Shown here one piece after another: positions 21,101 through 26,611 of a stretch of 64,000 nucleotides of DNA. The DNA lies in assembly GCA_030147505.1 (NCBI GenBank), contig JASBVG010000002.1, forward strand, positions 1-64,000, in the 5' to 3' direction. Source of the stretch: Tardiphaga sp. GTDB lineage: Bacteria > Pseudomonadota > Alphaproteobacteria > Rhizobiales > Xanthobacteraceae. Both the position numbers and the translations under genes were made by a program. Positions within the stretch are counted from its first letter, which is position 1. Every line of letters begins with the position of its first letter. A model generated the notes under the pieces. That model had not been told where the DNA came from, made no database searches, and saw only the letters and a program-made list of their open reading frames with translations.

Positions 21101-24100
21101 GGTCGTTCGAAGATCGAAAGTGCCGTCTCCATCTGCATCCACAGACGTCGTCGTCAGACGTCCATTGGCCGAACTCGTCGTCTGAGTTGCCTTGATCTTG
21201 ACGCCCGCAGCGTCATAAAATGTGACGGTGTCGATCAGATCGCCATTCCCTGCGATCACACTGACGTCGGTCGTGGTGCTGTCCACTTTTCCGTCAATGC
21301 TCGTCGTCGATGTCTGCGAGAATCCGTCGTCGCTCGTCGTCGTGACCGCCTGACTGATCAAAGTCCCGTCGGCGGCACGCTTCGTCACGGTTTCGGTTTT
21401 GCTGCCATCGATATTCAGAACGACGACATCGGTGGTTATGCCAACGACCTCGTCACCAATGCTCGACGTTGTGGTGATGGCCAGACCGTCGGCGCTCGTG
21501 ACAGTCTCGCTCTTGGCGATGAGCGATCCGTCCCGCGCGAAGCTCGAAACGACATCGACCGTCGCTCCACTTGCCCGGACGAAATGGGAAGTGACACGAT
21601 CGATGGCCCCGTCGCCGTTCGTATCCTCCTTTGCAATGGCCGTTTTCTTGTCAGAACTGATCCCGACCTCGGTCGTGCTCAGCACAACCGGGATCGGATT
21701 GGCCCCGGCACCAGGCGCAGTGACCTGAATGAGCTCCTCGCGGCTTCCATCGGCATTGATCGTGATCGTATCGCGGGTGTTCGTGGCTAGGCCACCACGG
21801 TTGGATGTCGTTGTGACGGTAAGCCCATCCGCCGACGTCGTGGTCGTAGTCGTATCCACGATCGTTTGGCCATCGCCCGCCATGTTCCTGGTGACGACCG
21901 TCGAACTCCCGTCAGCATTGTTCGACGTGACACTGGTCTGAACGTGATCGAAGATCAGATTGCCATTGGCATCGACATTGCCGCCCTGATTGCTTTGAAC
22001 GGTGATCGTCCGGCCATCAGCGCTGGTCGTCGTGACGACCGCACTCGACATCGTGCCGTTCGGATTGAAGACCTTGAGTGTATTGACGACGTTGTTTCCG
22101 TGCGCGGCATCGACGGCGACAGTCTCGATGCTGTTCCAGATCGGATTGCCGTTCGCGTCAAGCGCTCCATTGCGGTTGATTTTGGTGGTCCGCGTAATGC
22201 CATCGGCACCCTTGGTGATTTCCGTCTGGCCTACAAGCTTCGGCGTACCGTTCGCATAGACATAGCTCGCCAAGGTCTGCGTGCGGCTGTGGTCGGCATT
22301 GACCACTGTCACATCGGACGTCTTGACATCATAAATCGGATTACCATTCGCATCGGTCGCACCAAAACTGTCGGTCATCGTGACGATCGAGAGTCCGTCG
22401 GCGGAGATCGTCTTCTGCGACGCGCCAATTAGGGTGCCGTCGTAATTCGTGTCCTTCTGAATCGTAACCGAGCTTCCGTCGGCCGCGGCCGCCAGAACCA
22501 GCGAGCGCGTCTGATCGATGACCCCATCCCCGTCGTAATCATAGGTCACCGTCTTGCTTGCGCCATTGGCGCTCGACGTCGTGACTGTTCTGTCGCGCAG
22601 CGTGCCGTCGCTATTCCATTCGGAGACAGTCTCGGTCCGGCTCTGGTCGCTGTTGATGACGGTGACGTCGGTCGATGTCAGATCGACAATGCCATTGCCA
22701 TCCACATCGACGGCGTCCGTACGGCTGAGGCCATCCGCAGCCAACGTCTTGGTGGCCTGACTTGCGATGGTTCCGTTGGGATTGTAATTGGTGATGGTCA
22801 CGGTCGAGACACCGCTCGCGCTCGTGACCTGTGTTTCGTTTTGATCGATCACCCCGTCTGCGTCGGCGTCGCGGTCAATCGAGACAGTCTTGACGCCCGC
22901 AATCGACGTGGTTGTCGTCACCACGCGGTCCACCAGATATGCCGATGCCAGGCTGGCACCTGAATAGTTCGACAGGGTCTCAACGATGGCGCCATTCGCG
23001 CCTGTCGAAAACACGTCCGTCTGGATACGATCGATCACACCGTCCCCATCAACGTCGAACGACAAGGTCCGCGTCTTGCCGTCTGCGCTTGTCAGCGTAA
23101 TCGTTTCGCTGGCAAGGCTGCCGTCGGGATTGAATGCCTTGTTGGCGATTGTCGTCGAGCCGTCGGCGTTATGCGTGGTGGTCTGATTGACCTTATAACC
23201 CAGCGCATCGCTCACGAGCGTGACTGTCGCGGCCTGGCCCGTCGTACCGTCCGTGCGGGTATAGGTGGTCGTTCCGTCAATCGACGACCCATCCTGAAGG
23301 ACGATGGAGGCTGCGCTTTCGACGAGATTGATCGAAACGATGCCGAGATCGGCCAGCGACAGCAGCGACTGTGTGCCGTCTGCGTTGCTGACAAGAACCT
23401 TGAACTTGGCAAAGTTCGCGTCGCCTGCGTCGAGCTTGCCATCGTGGTTGGAATCGAAGACGCCGCGCAGCGCTTCCATGTCGGAATTTGCTGTTGGATC
23501 CCACAAGGTGAAGTTGATCTGGTTCGCTTGCGTGATCTTGCCGTCGCCATTGGTGTCGTAGACCAAAACGCCATTGCCGGCGCCGGCCCAGGCCGTGCGG
23601 TGCTGATAACCGTCACCTGCGGTGTCGAACCAGGTGTTTGACGACGAAAACTGGGTGATATTGATGCCGTTGCCGGTGAGATCGAGCAGCACCGGCGCTC
23701 CGTAACTACGCTCGTCTTTTCCGTAACCAATCACCTCTGTGATGACGATGCTGGGCGGCATAAAAACGCCTGGTGTCGCCAACGCCCTCGCAAAGCTAAC
23801 GCCCTCGAGTCCGATAGATTGCGAGAGCAGGACACGCTGCATAAACGGCAGATTGTCGTAGATCTTCTGGTTCATTGGCGACGGATCGATCGCGACGGGA
23901 TTCAGACCGTTCAGCAAATCGACATCGAGACCTCCCAGATCGAGCGATGAGCTCATCCATTGATCCAGAAATCCGGACGCCAATTGCTGAGATGTACTTG
24001 AATTGATACCGTTCTGCAGAATCGAGGAAGATGATCCGTAGATATCAACTTGCCCGTCCGGAGGAGTCCTCACACCAGGAGCGCTTTGCCATCCTCTGTT

Positions 24101-25117
24101 GTTGTAGAAATCCTCGCCCGTCGATGATTGAAAATGATAACCTTGGTTGCCAGGCGTGATCGTCCAAACCGTTTTATCGGGGGCACTGAAAGTAACCGGA
24201 GCATCGCCTTTAAGGCGGGACACAAGGTCGGGTGCGAAGACAAATTTACGGCCAGCGTCTGCATTACTTGTTGGCTCTGTCCATAACTGATCGAAGGCAG
24301 AGTTTGCGGCACCCTCGCCGACCATCCCGCCAACGATGCCGGCACCAAGGCCGATAACGCCACCAACGATGGTACCGATGGGACCACCAAGTGCGGTCCC
24401 CACAATAGCCCCTGCTGCGGCACCGGCAAGAAGGCCACCGACAAAGCCCCCTGCGAAGCCTGCAAGCGTTTTTGTGCCTCCACGAACGTCATTGTTGGCG
24501 AACTGACCTGCGGCTTGGGCGCCTGTTATGCCCACTCCCAATATCGCCCCAACTACCCCCAATTTAGCGCCGACTTGACCGAGACTATTGAACGTTCTCA
24601 GCAGTTGGCCGGATTGTGCTAATTTGCCGGTCTGAGAGTTGCTAATCGGCCCCAAGTTGAGATTAGGAACTACACCGTGCTGAGTACCGATTTTAGCGAC
24701 GATGTCACGATTCCGCTGAAGAAATTGCTCGCCTGACCAGCCTTTGAACTTTTCGTCTCGGAGACTCAGTGCGAGTTCGCCCGCCTTGGCCGCATCCGCG
24801 AGGCCTCTACGCAACGCGGAGATTTGTGCGAGAGATTGCCTTCTGGGCCCGCCATCCTTCTGTTGCTGAAACACGTTGTCTAAGTATTCACGGACTGCCT
24901 GCCATTGGGTTGCATGCGCGTCGTCCCAGCCAAAATGCCCGGAAGGCCCGTTAAGCTTTCCGAGTTGGGGCAGTTCTGTGACGTTCTTCGTTCCGGGCCG
25001 CCAATAATTGTCAACAATTCCGAAATGGCTTTCTCGAAGCCCAAGTTCTCTCAATTGGCGTCCGGACTCTGTCCAGATTCGCCGAGGGATATTGTGACTG
25101 AATTCCGTGCCCGCCAT
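9176..25117 (-). CDS. Giant T1SS-type RTX protein (5313 aa) with N-terminal AHH-like toxin segment
   Basis: One unbroken frame; the ATG at 25117 follows GAGGGG. Approximate order: residues 5-85, an AHH/HNH-nuclease-like segment (SHNIPRR, ELP, then GHFGWDDAHATQWQAVREYL); 185-272, a glycine-zipper hydrophobic region; 470-570, EF-hand-like loops (DTNGDGKIT, DSNHDGKLD); 640-2030, about 24 repeats of roughly 60 residues, many with DxDGDGxxD loops; 2085-2200, DUF4214; 2570-2850, haemolysin-type repeats; 2940-3340, cadherin-like domains; 3340-3580, RTX nonapeptides (GGAGDD, GGSGND); then a duplicated module of cadherin-like domains plus seven FLVNT repeats. The C-terminus is rich in small residues, as expected of a type I secretion signal. 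The only Cys I noticed is residue 5308. The HlyB, HlyD and HlyC genes upstream support type I export and acylation. The family is usually adhesin or toxin. The toxin reading rests on the weak N-terminal match and the adjacent Imm11-like gene. Confidence 0.9.
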   Translation of the reverse strand: MAGTEFSHNIPRRIWTESGRQLRELGLRESHFGIVDNYWRPGTKNVTELPQLGKLNGPSGHFGWDDAHATQWQAVREYLDNVFQQQKDGGPRRQSLAQISALRRGLADAAKAGELALSLRDEKFKGWSGEQFLQRNRDIVAKIGTQHGVVPNLNLGPISNSQTGKLAQSGQLLRTFNSLGQVGAKLGVVGAILGVGITGAQAAGQFANNDVRGGTKTLAGFAGGFVGGLLAGAAAGAIVGTALGGPIGTIVGGVIGLGAGIVGGMVGEGAANSAFDQLWTEPTSNADAGRKFVFAPDLVSRLKGDAPVTFSAPDKTVWTITPGNQGYHFQSSTGEDFYNNRGWQSAPGVRTPPDGQVDIYGSSSSILQNGINSSTSQQLASGFLDQWMSSSLDLGGLDVDLLNGLNPVAIDPSPMNQKIYDNLPFMQRVLLSQSIGLEGVSFARALATPGVFMPPSIVITEVIGYGKDERSYGAPVLLDLTGNGINITQFSSSNTWFDTAGDGYQHRTAWAGAGNGVLVYDTNGDGKITQANQINFTLWDPTANSDMEALRGVFDSNHDGKLDAGDANFAKFKVLVSNADGTQSLLSLADLGIVSINLVESAASIVLQDGSSIDGTTTYTRTDGTTGQAATVTLVSDALGYKVNQTTTHNADGSTTIANKAFNPDGSLASETITLTSADGKTRTLSFDVDGDGVIDRIQTDVFSTGANGAIVETLSNYSGASLASAYLVDRVVTTTTSIAGVKTVSIDRDADADGVIDQNETQVTSASGVSTVTITNYNPNGTIASQATKTLAADGLSRTDAVDVDGNGIVDLTSTDVTVINSDQSRTETVSEWNSDGTLRDRTVTTSSANGASKTVTYDYDGDGVIDQTRSLVLAAAADGSSVTIQKDTNYDGTLIGASQKTISADGLSIVTMTDSFGATDANGNPIYDVKTSDVTVVNADHSRTQTLASYVYANGTPKLVGQTEITKGADGITRTTKINRNGALDANGNPIWNSIETVAVDAAHGNNVVNTLKVFNPNGTMSSAVVTTTSADGRTITVQSNQGGNVDANGNLIFDHVQTSVTSNNADGSSTVVTRNMAGDGQTIVDTTTTTTSADGLTVTTTSNRGGLATNTRDTITINADGSREELIQVTAPGAGANPIPVVLSTTEVGISSDKKTAIAKEDTNGDGAIDRVTSHFVRASGATVDVVSSFARDGSLIAKSETVTSADGLAITTTSSIGDEVVGITTDVVVLNIDGSKTETVTKRAADGTLISQAVTTTSDDGFSQTSTTSIDGKVDSTTTDVSVIAGNGDLIDTVTFYDAAGVKIKATQTTSSANGRLTTTSVDADGDGTFDLRTTDEITLNMTDGSVTEVVTTQTLGATPDILGRTQIYTSADALTVITSVDNTGEGVFDEVTKVVEDGAGNVVTTIDRYDPQNRKVNEVVTIENANGLYSRIETDVNGDGVFDRTQISSAVLNQDGSRTQTTTNLVGATTVGTSVVTTSANGTEVTERQYLNGQTSGSLTRTNQSSTVYNLDGSTTKTSTVKNRSGGIVSQSTAQISADRATTTIEANFLQTIFGSNRSGRPASSLETISVLADGSVRDNVNYYASATASGALLASKTSVASANGLSKTLSWDLNGDGTIDGLQSTIIALGADGTTTKTFTETNAFPGTNFTQDVGVTTVTSANGLTNTILASIKMGDGWSTVNGSSRQFINSDGSVTTVIENAVQISHRMQGGNYVTVQSGSDAAVITKSRDGLTTTTEISTWGNDVFYRTDKVTTHLDGSTTQTIRNLHDNETLGQLKTITVSADTRTITINDYVSQNGFTNYAVQTTVPTYASNGNAISLTTSSNYRNHGGVLLNTQTQSTSLDGLSKTTTMDTNGDGIIDHIKTDVITLRQDGTSSEVITQVDALGAQIKQQVLTTSADGLNRIVTISGSGGILATTRSDTIHGADGSTITTAITTSPGVAGATIVRNRTDIETSADGRGTYVTWDLDGDGLKDATESAVADLSGAKTVTDTYYLSDGVTVSSTTTTTTSADGRMTTVSRTIAASPSSNTTETTIWSADGSGSYLWVSRDASGNELIYANHTIDQNGIDYIDLRVNGVQRTYRISVDQEAQNLAQVQAIYTVLLGRTMGSEEMQTWLKYYTIGGLDAVQLAKDLMNSTEFWQSYGGPLLDAGALIAAVYENAYGRSASGAEINFWVSRLPSQLQYSGGRYYIVPDEAARAAFVIDMARIANPAGVPNAGFNLQASSPYPLPFGAGGGAGGGVPNSITTFSSTYGTIVEHYDPLTGFLERTEYYDGSLNYLTDYFDPVSGKISKESGYFYNQSGTQITNAYVTQGRDITIYAPIAHSDLLNTTNVVLGITNNADGSSTWRYYDPMINFTAPLYRYATVDYYGATSIQRLANPAISAQGYMSHSKIYDLNTGYYTEKTAQGAGAGVPGYRVVEFGNNRVLAQGTDNSGRQGSAFTFYDATRQLAPFFTNIAEIVSTYAITSIYYESTGPDGSGLITYSSATSSQYSSSLFNGFLNNYTISISPFYRMLSEYLGIIANTQYSIPIAPGTGPETGSSNFPLTPGGGFSFTPEMLTPPVHLIDTQAGYVRGTGGDTFIYNAGYGLVEIDENDPSASPMNILRLGSTISSASIVVTADSSGNLYIRDGVTADVIKIAGMLSDTSRGVQVVEFLNDNTTWTRAQLLQAAATGTAGADMLYGTSGAETFDGKGGNDFASGSGGGDTFVYASGYGVLEIDEHDVSASPNNVLRLIGINSADVTIVSDGTNLYLTHGVAGDLIKIDNMVSGENFGIQLIEFTDTSWNRSDILSRAQAPVLGSSTRSDVLLGTSGADYLDGRGAPVGQTDVIVGQGGNDVIIYNRGYGALEIREYGASANHSVLKLGAGISLQTVTIQADEAGNLILTDGVAGDEITIKDYVSSAASGPQVIQFADGTSLTKAEIIETFVDLIPDFVSSGTEDTVITLAAEDVLANIEGAQALTSVSATSAKGAVVSLVNGSVVYDPRSSVQLQALGEGQTETDTFVYTVSYANGITLRGTVTMNITGINDAPIAQDDVGLAVEGGEPVTLLASTLLGNDTDPDAGETKSLVSVSANSDQGASVRIVNGNVVYDPMELFQNLGAGQTAIDSFTYTMRDAAGLTSTATVRMTITGTNDAPIAVDDTGATDQNTVAALSVDGLLANDNDVDAGDTKQLVSVSATSARGAQVELVNGSVLYDPGQLFRSLGAGHSTTDTFTYTMRDAAGAISTATVTMTITGINDGPLAVNDSASTSYDRPVTVNVLANDSDIDVGDVLTTSLVSGPGHGSLLRNADGTFTYTPAGGYTGTDQFTYQISDGQGGTATATVTLTVTARTVAGTPGNDTLSGGIGPDILIGGAGDDIYIIDQVGDLIVEQPGEGTDTVRTSLASYTLGENLENLTSTSTANFTGIGNSAANIITGGSGNDRLVGGAGADVLNGGAGIDVADYAASQAGVSVDLETGQGSGGDAQGDLLTGIEALIGSVYDDSLAGDGGANDLQGGDGDDVLIGRGGDDVIDGGAGRDTAVFTGNAADYVITVAGGVTTVRDTVVGRDGTDTLTRVELLRFADQTIVVNAVPVAHDDAAAADQNVVTTIAAASLLANDTDEDAADTKELVSVSAMSAKGASVSIVNGNVVYDARAAAELRALAAGQTVSDTFTYTMRDTLGATSTATVTVLVTGVNDAPQALADTANTAEDSGAITLTAASLLANDTDVDTGDTKTLVSVAATSAKGAAVSIIDGNVVYDPGALFQELGQGHTTTDTFTYTMRDAAGATSTATVTVTIIGTNDAPVAQGDSYVLAEDDVLEIAAASLLANDLDVEGDALTVIAVADPQHGTVSLDQGVIRFIPAANFNGPASFSYTISDGNGGYATGQVTINVMAENSPPVLSGAAAQLEAALVGATYIVHSDDLLQGWTDADGDILAIANLSVDHGAVIDNGDGTFTITLETGYIGNVAISYSIADGRGGISAAVRTFEVKEEPAVTGEFLVNTTTDNAQTMSSVATLSDGNFVVVWMILAAGGGAYGADIYGQMFNAAGQRIGAEFVVNSIRAGAQSAPDVVALADGGFVVAWQSLVVPADGMGLDTKSRVFSANGNAVGSESLVNTYTNGSQVMPAIGSLTNGGYVIVWQDASGTLGDTVPGAIKAQLYDSAGGKTGSEFLVNTQTAGSQVTPDVVGLSNGGFVIVWQDAGSFSLGDPSASIKAQVFNANGAKVGSEFLVNTATANAQSVPSVTALVNGNFVVTWQDASGTLGDPDGSIKGQIFNPSGVKVGSEFLVNTATLGVQAAPTITSLVGGGFVITWSDPSGTLGDNSSTSIKAQVFNSVGTKLGVEFLVNMEGAGAQTVPTIAALNDGGFVISWTDASGTMGDASSTSVKARIFHGAAPVAYDDAAAADQNVVTTIAAASLLANDTAGYTGDTKTLVSVSAMSAKGASVNIVDGNVVYDARAAAELRALAAGQTASDTFTYTMRDTFGATSTATVTVLVTGVNDAPQAMADTAYAVEDGGAITLIAASLLANDTDVDTGDTKTLVSVAPTSAKGAAVSIIDGNVVYDPGALFQELGQGQTTTDTFTYTMRDTAGATSTATVTVTISGTNDAPVAQADNYVLAENDVLEITAASLLANDLDVEGDALTVVAVADAQHGTVSLDQGVIRFVPAANYNGPASFTYTISDGHGGYATGQVSVNVTGNSPPVLSGNTVQLGSAFVGETYIVRSVDLLQGWSDADGDVLEISGLNADHGTVTSNGDGTYTVVLDAGYVGNVNLSYSIVDGRGGLAVAQQTFEVKAEVAVSSEFLVNTVTENVQASSATATLANGNVIVVWQDLSDGLFNIKAQILSAGGQKIGGEVLVSSSPQGTKANPDVIALSSGGFTVTWQGVEVPADGNLLNIKSRVFSVDGVAIGSDFLVNTYVTGAQVVPAAAELAGGGFVIVWQDSSSTLGDTVPLAIKAQLFDDAGDKIGSEFLVNTQTAGSQTSPDVVELSGGGFVVVWHDYTSFSLGDPSASIKAQIFSGSGAKVGGEFLVNTFTAGAQESPSTTALSNGNFVVTWQDASGSLGDLDGSIKGQIFSSVGAKIGSEFLVNSATSGKPLTPAIVALVGGGFVVTWSDPSGTLGDNSSSSIKAQVFNDSGDRIGEEFLVNEETAGAQSAPSVSALDDGGFIISWTDASGTMGDASGTSIKARIFHGSELEAMTTSFAQGRQAPETRAEGLSLADIAAIEYSSFATFDNGLSGERIDESAAFFTRPADDSWKAGGGGANDGLSRFIDAMATFDPRYGNTANGMVADQISAAAFGGTDATALAPLATCQQHAA
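9559..14380 (-). repeat. Tandem duplication of a ~2.4 kb coding module inside the giant RTX gene
   Basis: Matching landmarks recur about 2418 nt apart. The phrase encoding ETKTLVSVA lies near 13921 and near 11503. The module ends around GGAATATCCGGG lie at 11962 and 9559 (offset 2403, so there are small in-frame indels). Copy A spans about 11962-14380 and copy B about 9559-11961. Each encodes cadherin-like domains, a LSGxxxQLxxAxVGxTYIV segment and seven FLVNT repeats. The cadherin-like DNA is nearly identical between copies, while the FLVNT part has diverged. Confidence 0.85.
14380..15090 (-). repeat. RTX nonapeptide (haemolysin-type calcium-binding) repeat block in the giant gene
   Basis: This stretch encodes GTPGNDTLSGG, LIGGAGDDIYIID, ITGGSGNDRLVGGAGAD and GRGGDDVIDGGAGRD. 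These fit the GGxGxDxUx calcium-binding repeat. It is the only classical RTX block in the protein and sits between two cadherin-like arrays. Such blocks fold outside the cell on binding calcium. Confidence 0.85.
19150..23200 (-). repeat. Array of ~24 degenerate 60-residue repeats with calcium-loop motifs in the giant gene
   Basis: Each unit begins with a TSADGL- or SSANG-like phrase, continues with a TxTxxxDxDGDGxxD loop, then NxDGSxTxT and NxDGTL phrases. I counted about 24 units, roughly ten of which keep the acidic DxDGDGxxD or DxNGDGxxD loop. In others the loop is replaced (for example DANGNPIYD) or lost. The loop resembles dockerin/EF-hand calcium sites. The units are degenerate at DNA level, so this is an old array rather than a recent slippage expansion. 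Confidence 0.8.
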
Positions 25118-25145
25118 GATCGCCGCCCCTCGAAATTATAAATTT

Positions 25146-25757
25146 TCACTCACCTACCCGCAGCACATTGAGCTGATCGGGAAATTCGGCTTCGAGCGCG
25201 TCCCAGAGCACGCCCTCGACAAAAATATTTCCTTGACCGCTGTAGCGTTTATTTCCATCGATCCACGGCGTGTCGTGCCAGATCATCGGTTCTTCTGGCG
25301 AACGCCCGCGCAACTTCCATTTGCTGATACCCGGAAGCGGAAAGAAAAGTTCAGTACCGCCCTTTGGGTAGCTGGATTTATGCGTAGGTGTTTCGCGCCA
25401 CTGAAACCGCTGGGCCCGGCCGAGCACATTGATGAAGTAATACGCGCTGTCGAAGTTCAGCCTTTGCGCGACGGCCGGTGGCGCTTGAAGGGCGACGGGA
25501 ATGAACTCGACCTGTCCCGGCGCCCAATGCTCAATGACCAACCGCGCCCGCTCCGAGAGCACGATAAGGCCTCGACTTGCATGGAACATGTCGGGGAGCG
25601 GCGCGCTGGCGTCGTCAAAGGTCAGCGATTTTGGGAAAAATGACTCTGGGATGGGCAGATTATTGCGCTCGTACTCCGAAAAACCCATTCCCATTTCCCA
25701 CGAGCCGAGCAAGAAGATCGTGCCGTTGAAATAGATCGGGTCGAACTTATAGAGCAT
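25146..25757 (-). CDS. Imm11 (DUF1629)-like putative immunity protein
   Basis: The protein has 203 residues. The central part reads LIVLSERARLVIEHWAPGQVEFIPV, followed later by YYFINVLGRAQRF. A C-terminal IFVEGVLWDALEAEFPDQ fits the pattern I know for the Imm11 (DUF1629) immunity family: a serine-glutamate-arginine helix start, then a YYxxNVL strand, then a closing short helix. Imm11 proteins are encoded next to polymorphic toxins, often next to AHH-domain toxins. The gene begins 14 nt after the DUF4261-like gene and ends 28 nt before the giant RTX gene, the expected place for a cognate immunity gene. The family call comes from memory of the motif pattern, and the immunity function is inference. 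Confidence 0.65.
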   Translation of the reverse strand: MLYKFDPIYFNGTIFLLGSWEMGMGFSEYERNNLPIPESFFPKSLTFDDASAPLPDMFHASRGLIVLSERARLVIEHWAPGQVEFIPVALQAPPAVAQRLNFDSAYYFINVLGRAQRFQWRETPTHKSSYPKGGTELFFPLPGISKWKLRGRSPEEPMIWHDTPWIDGNKRYSGQGNIFVEGVLWDALEAEFPDQLNVLRVGE

Positions 25758-25771
25758 GGGCGGACGCTCCC

Positions 25772-26611
25772 TTACCTGCTGGATCGGAGCGCAAGTCGCG
25801 CAACAGGAACAGGGACAAAGTCGCCGGCATCTGCGTGCGAAATAGTAAACTCTGCCTCACCCTCGACGCCGAGCGTTTCGCCATCGGCCAGCCTTCTTCC
25901 TGACGTCAGAAGATACTCAGCAATCGAATAGGCGTGCTGTATGAGGAAGCCCGGATCGAGTGCTGCCGGCGCATATTCGAGCTCTCTCGATCCAAATATC
26001 CGCAATCCAAGCGTAGCGGCGCTCATGGTTGGCTTACCGAAAAGCTTCGCTTCTCCTTTGGCCAGCATGATCCGTACCCAGAACGGCACGGCATTGCCAT
26101 CCGGCTGACCAATATCCTTCGTCATCTCCACGAACGCGGACGCACGCACCAAATTCGCAGCATCGGCCCACGTCGCACCGACGGCCGGCACGAGCCGCGC
26201 GATCGCCGCTGCAATAAGGGTGACCGCTCGCGCTTTCGCCAGCGCGGCGTCCCGATCAGTCGGATCTTGCAACCCGACGATGACGATATGTGCCTTGTGC
26301 GCGGCTTCCGTTTCCGCGTTCGGCCATAAAGGATTCAGGAAAGGCCCCGCTTCCAAGACACCCGCGGGCGCAGGGGCATCTACGACAAGGACCGACAGCT
26401 TTTCGCCATCGATACTCAACATCTCAATCCCCGGATCGACTGCAGGATCGGTGATGGGGCCATCCCAGTCTCCGAGGAGCGATTGCGGCGCGAGACGCTT
26501 CACCTCCGCCTGCAATTGACTGAACGAAAGCTTCACAGGCTTTTCGAGCAGCAGCGCTGCGGTGAACTGGGGCTTTTGTGTTTCCAAATTCGTCATGTCT
26601 GCTTCACTCAT
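25772..26611 (-). CDS. DUF4261-like protein, possible second immunity/accessory factor
   Basis: The protein has 279 residues and no signal peptide or membrane segment, so it is likely cytosolic. The N-terminal half (AALLLEKPVKLSFSQL, later EKLSVLVVDAPAPAGVLE) and the middle (AHKAHIVIVGL, RAVTLIAAAIARLVPAVGATW) fit the DUF4261 family. The C-terminal part contains TLGLRIFGSRELEYAP and AYSIAEYLLTSGRRL. It overlaps the HlyC-like gene by 4 nt (ATGA) and sits directly before the Imm11-like gene. Its role is unknown. From position it could neutralise or chaperone the giant protein. Family confidence is moderate. Confidence 0.6.
   Translation of the reverse strand: MSEADMTNLETQKPQFTAALLLEKPVKLSFSQLQAEVKRLAPQSLLGDWDGPITDPAVDPGIEMLSIDGEKLSVLVVDAPAPAGVLEAGPFLNPLWPNAETEAAHKAHIVIVGLQDPTDRDAALAKARAVTLIAAAIARLVPAVGATWADAANLVRASAFVEMTKDIGQPDGNAVPFWVRIMLAKGEAKLFGKPTMSAATLGLRIFGSRELEYAPAALDPGFLIQHAYSIAEYLLTSGRRLADGETLGVEGEAEFTISHADAGDFVPVPVARLALRSSR

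Noticed and set aside
9559..23200. CRISPR-like periodic DNA
   Set aside because: The periodicity is coding repeats in one open frame, with unit lengths of about 165-190 nt or more and no constant direct repeat with unique spacers.
19150..23200. RHS/YD repeats
   Set aside because: The units lack the GxxxRYxYDxxGRL pattern and carry DxDGDGxxD loops instead.
9176..25117. LapA-like surface adhesin with LapD/LapG control
   Set aside because: No LapD/LapG genes are nearby, I recognise no N-terminal retention module with a TAAG-type cleavage site, and an HlyC-like gene is present.
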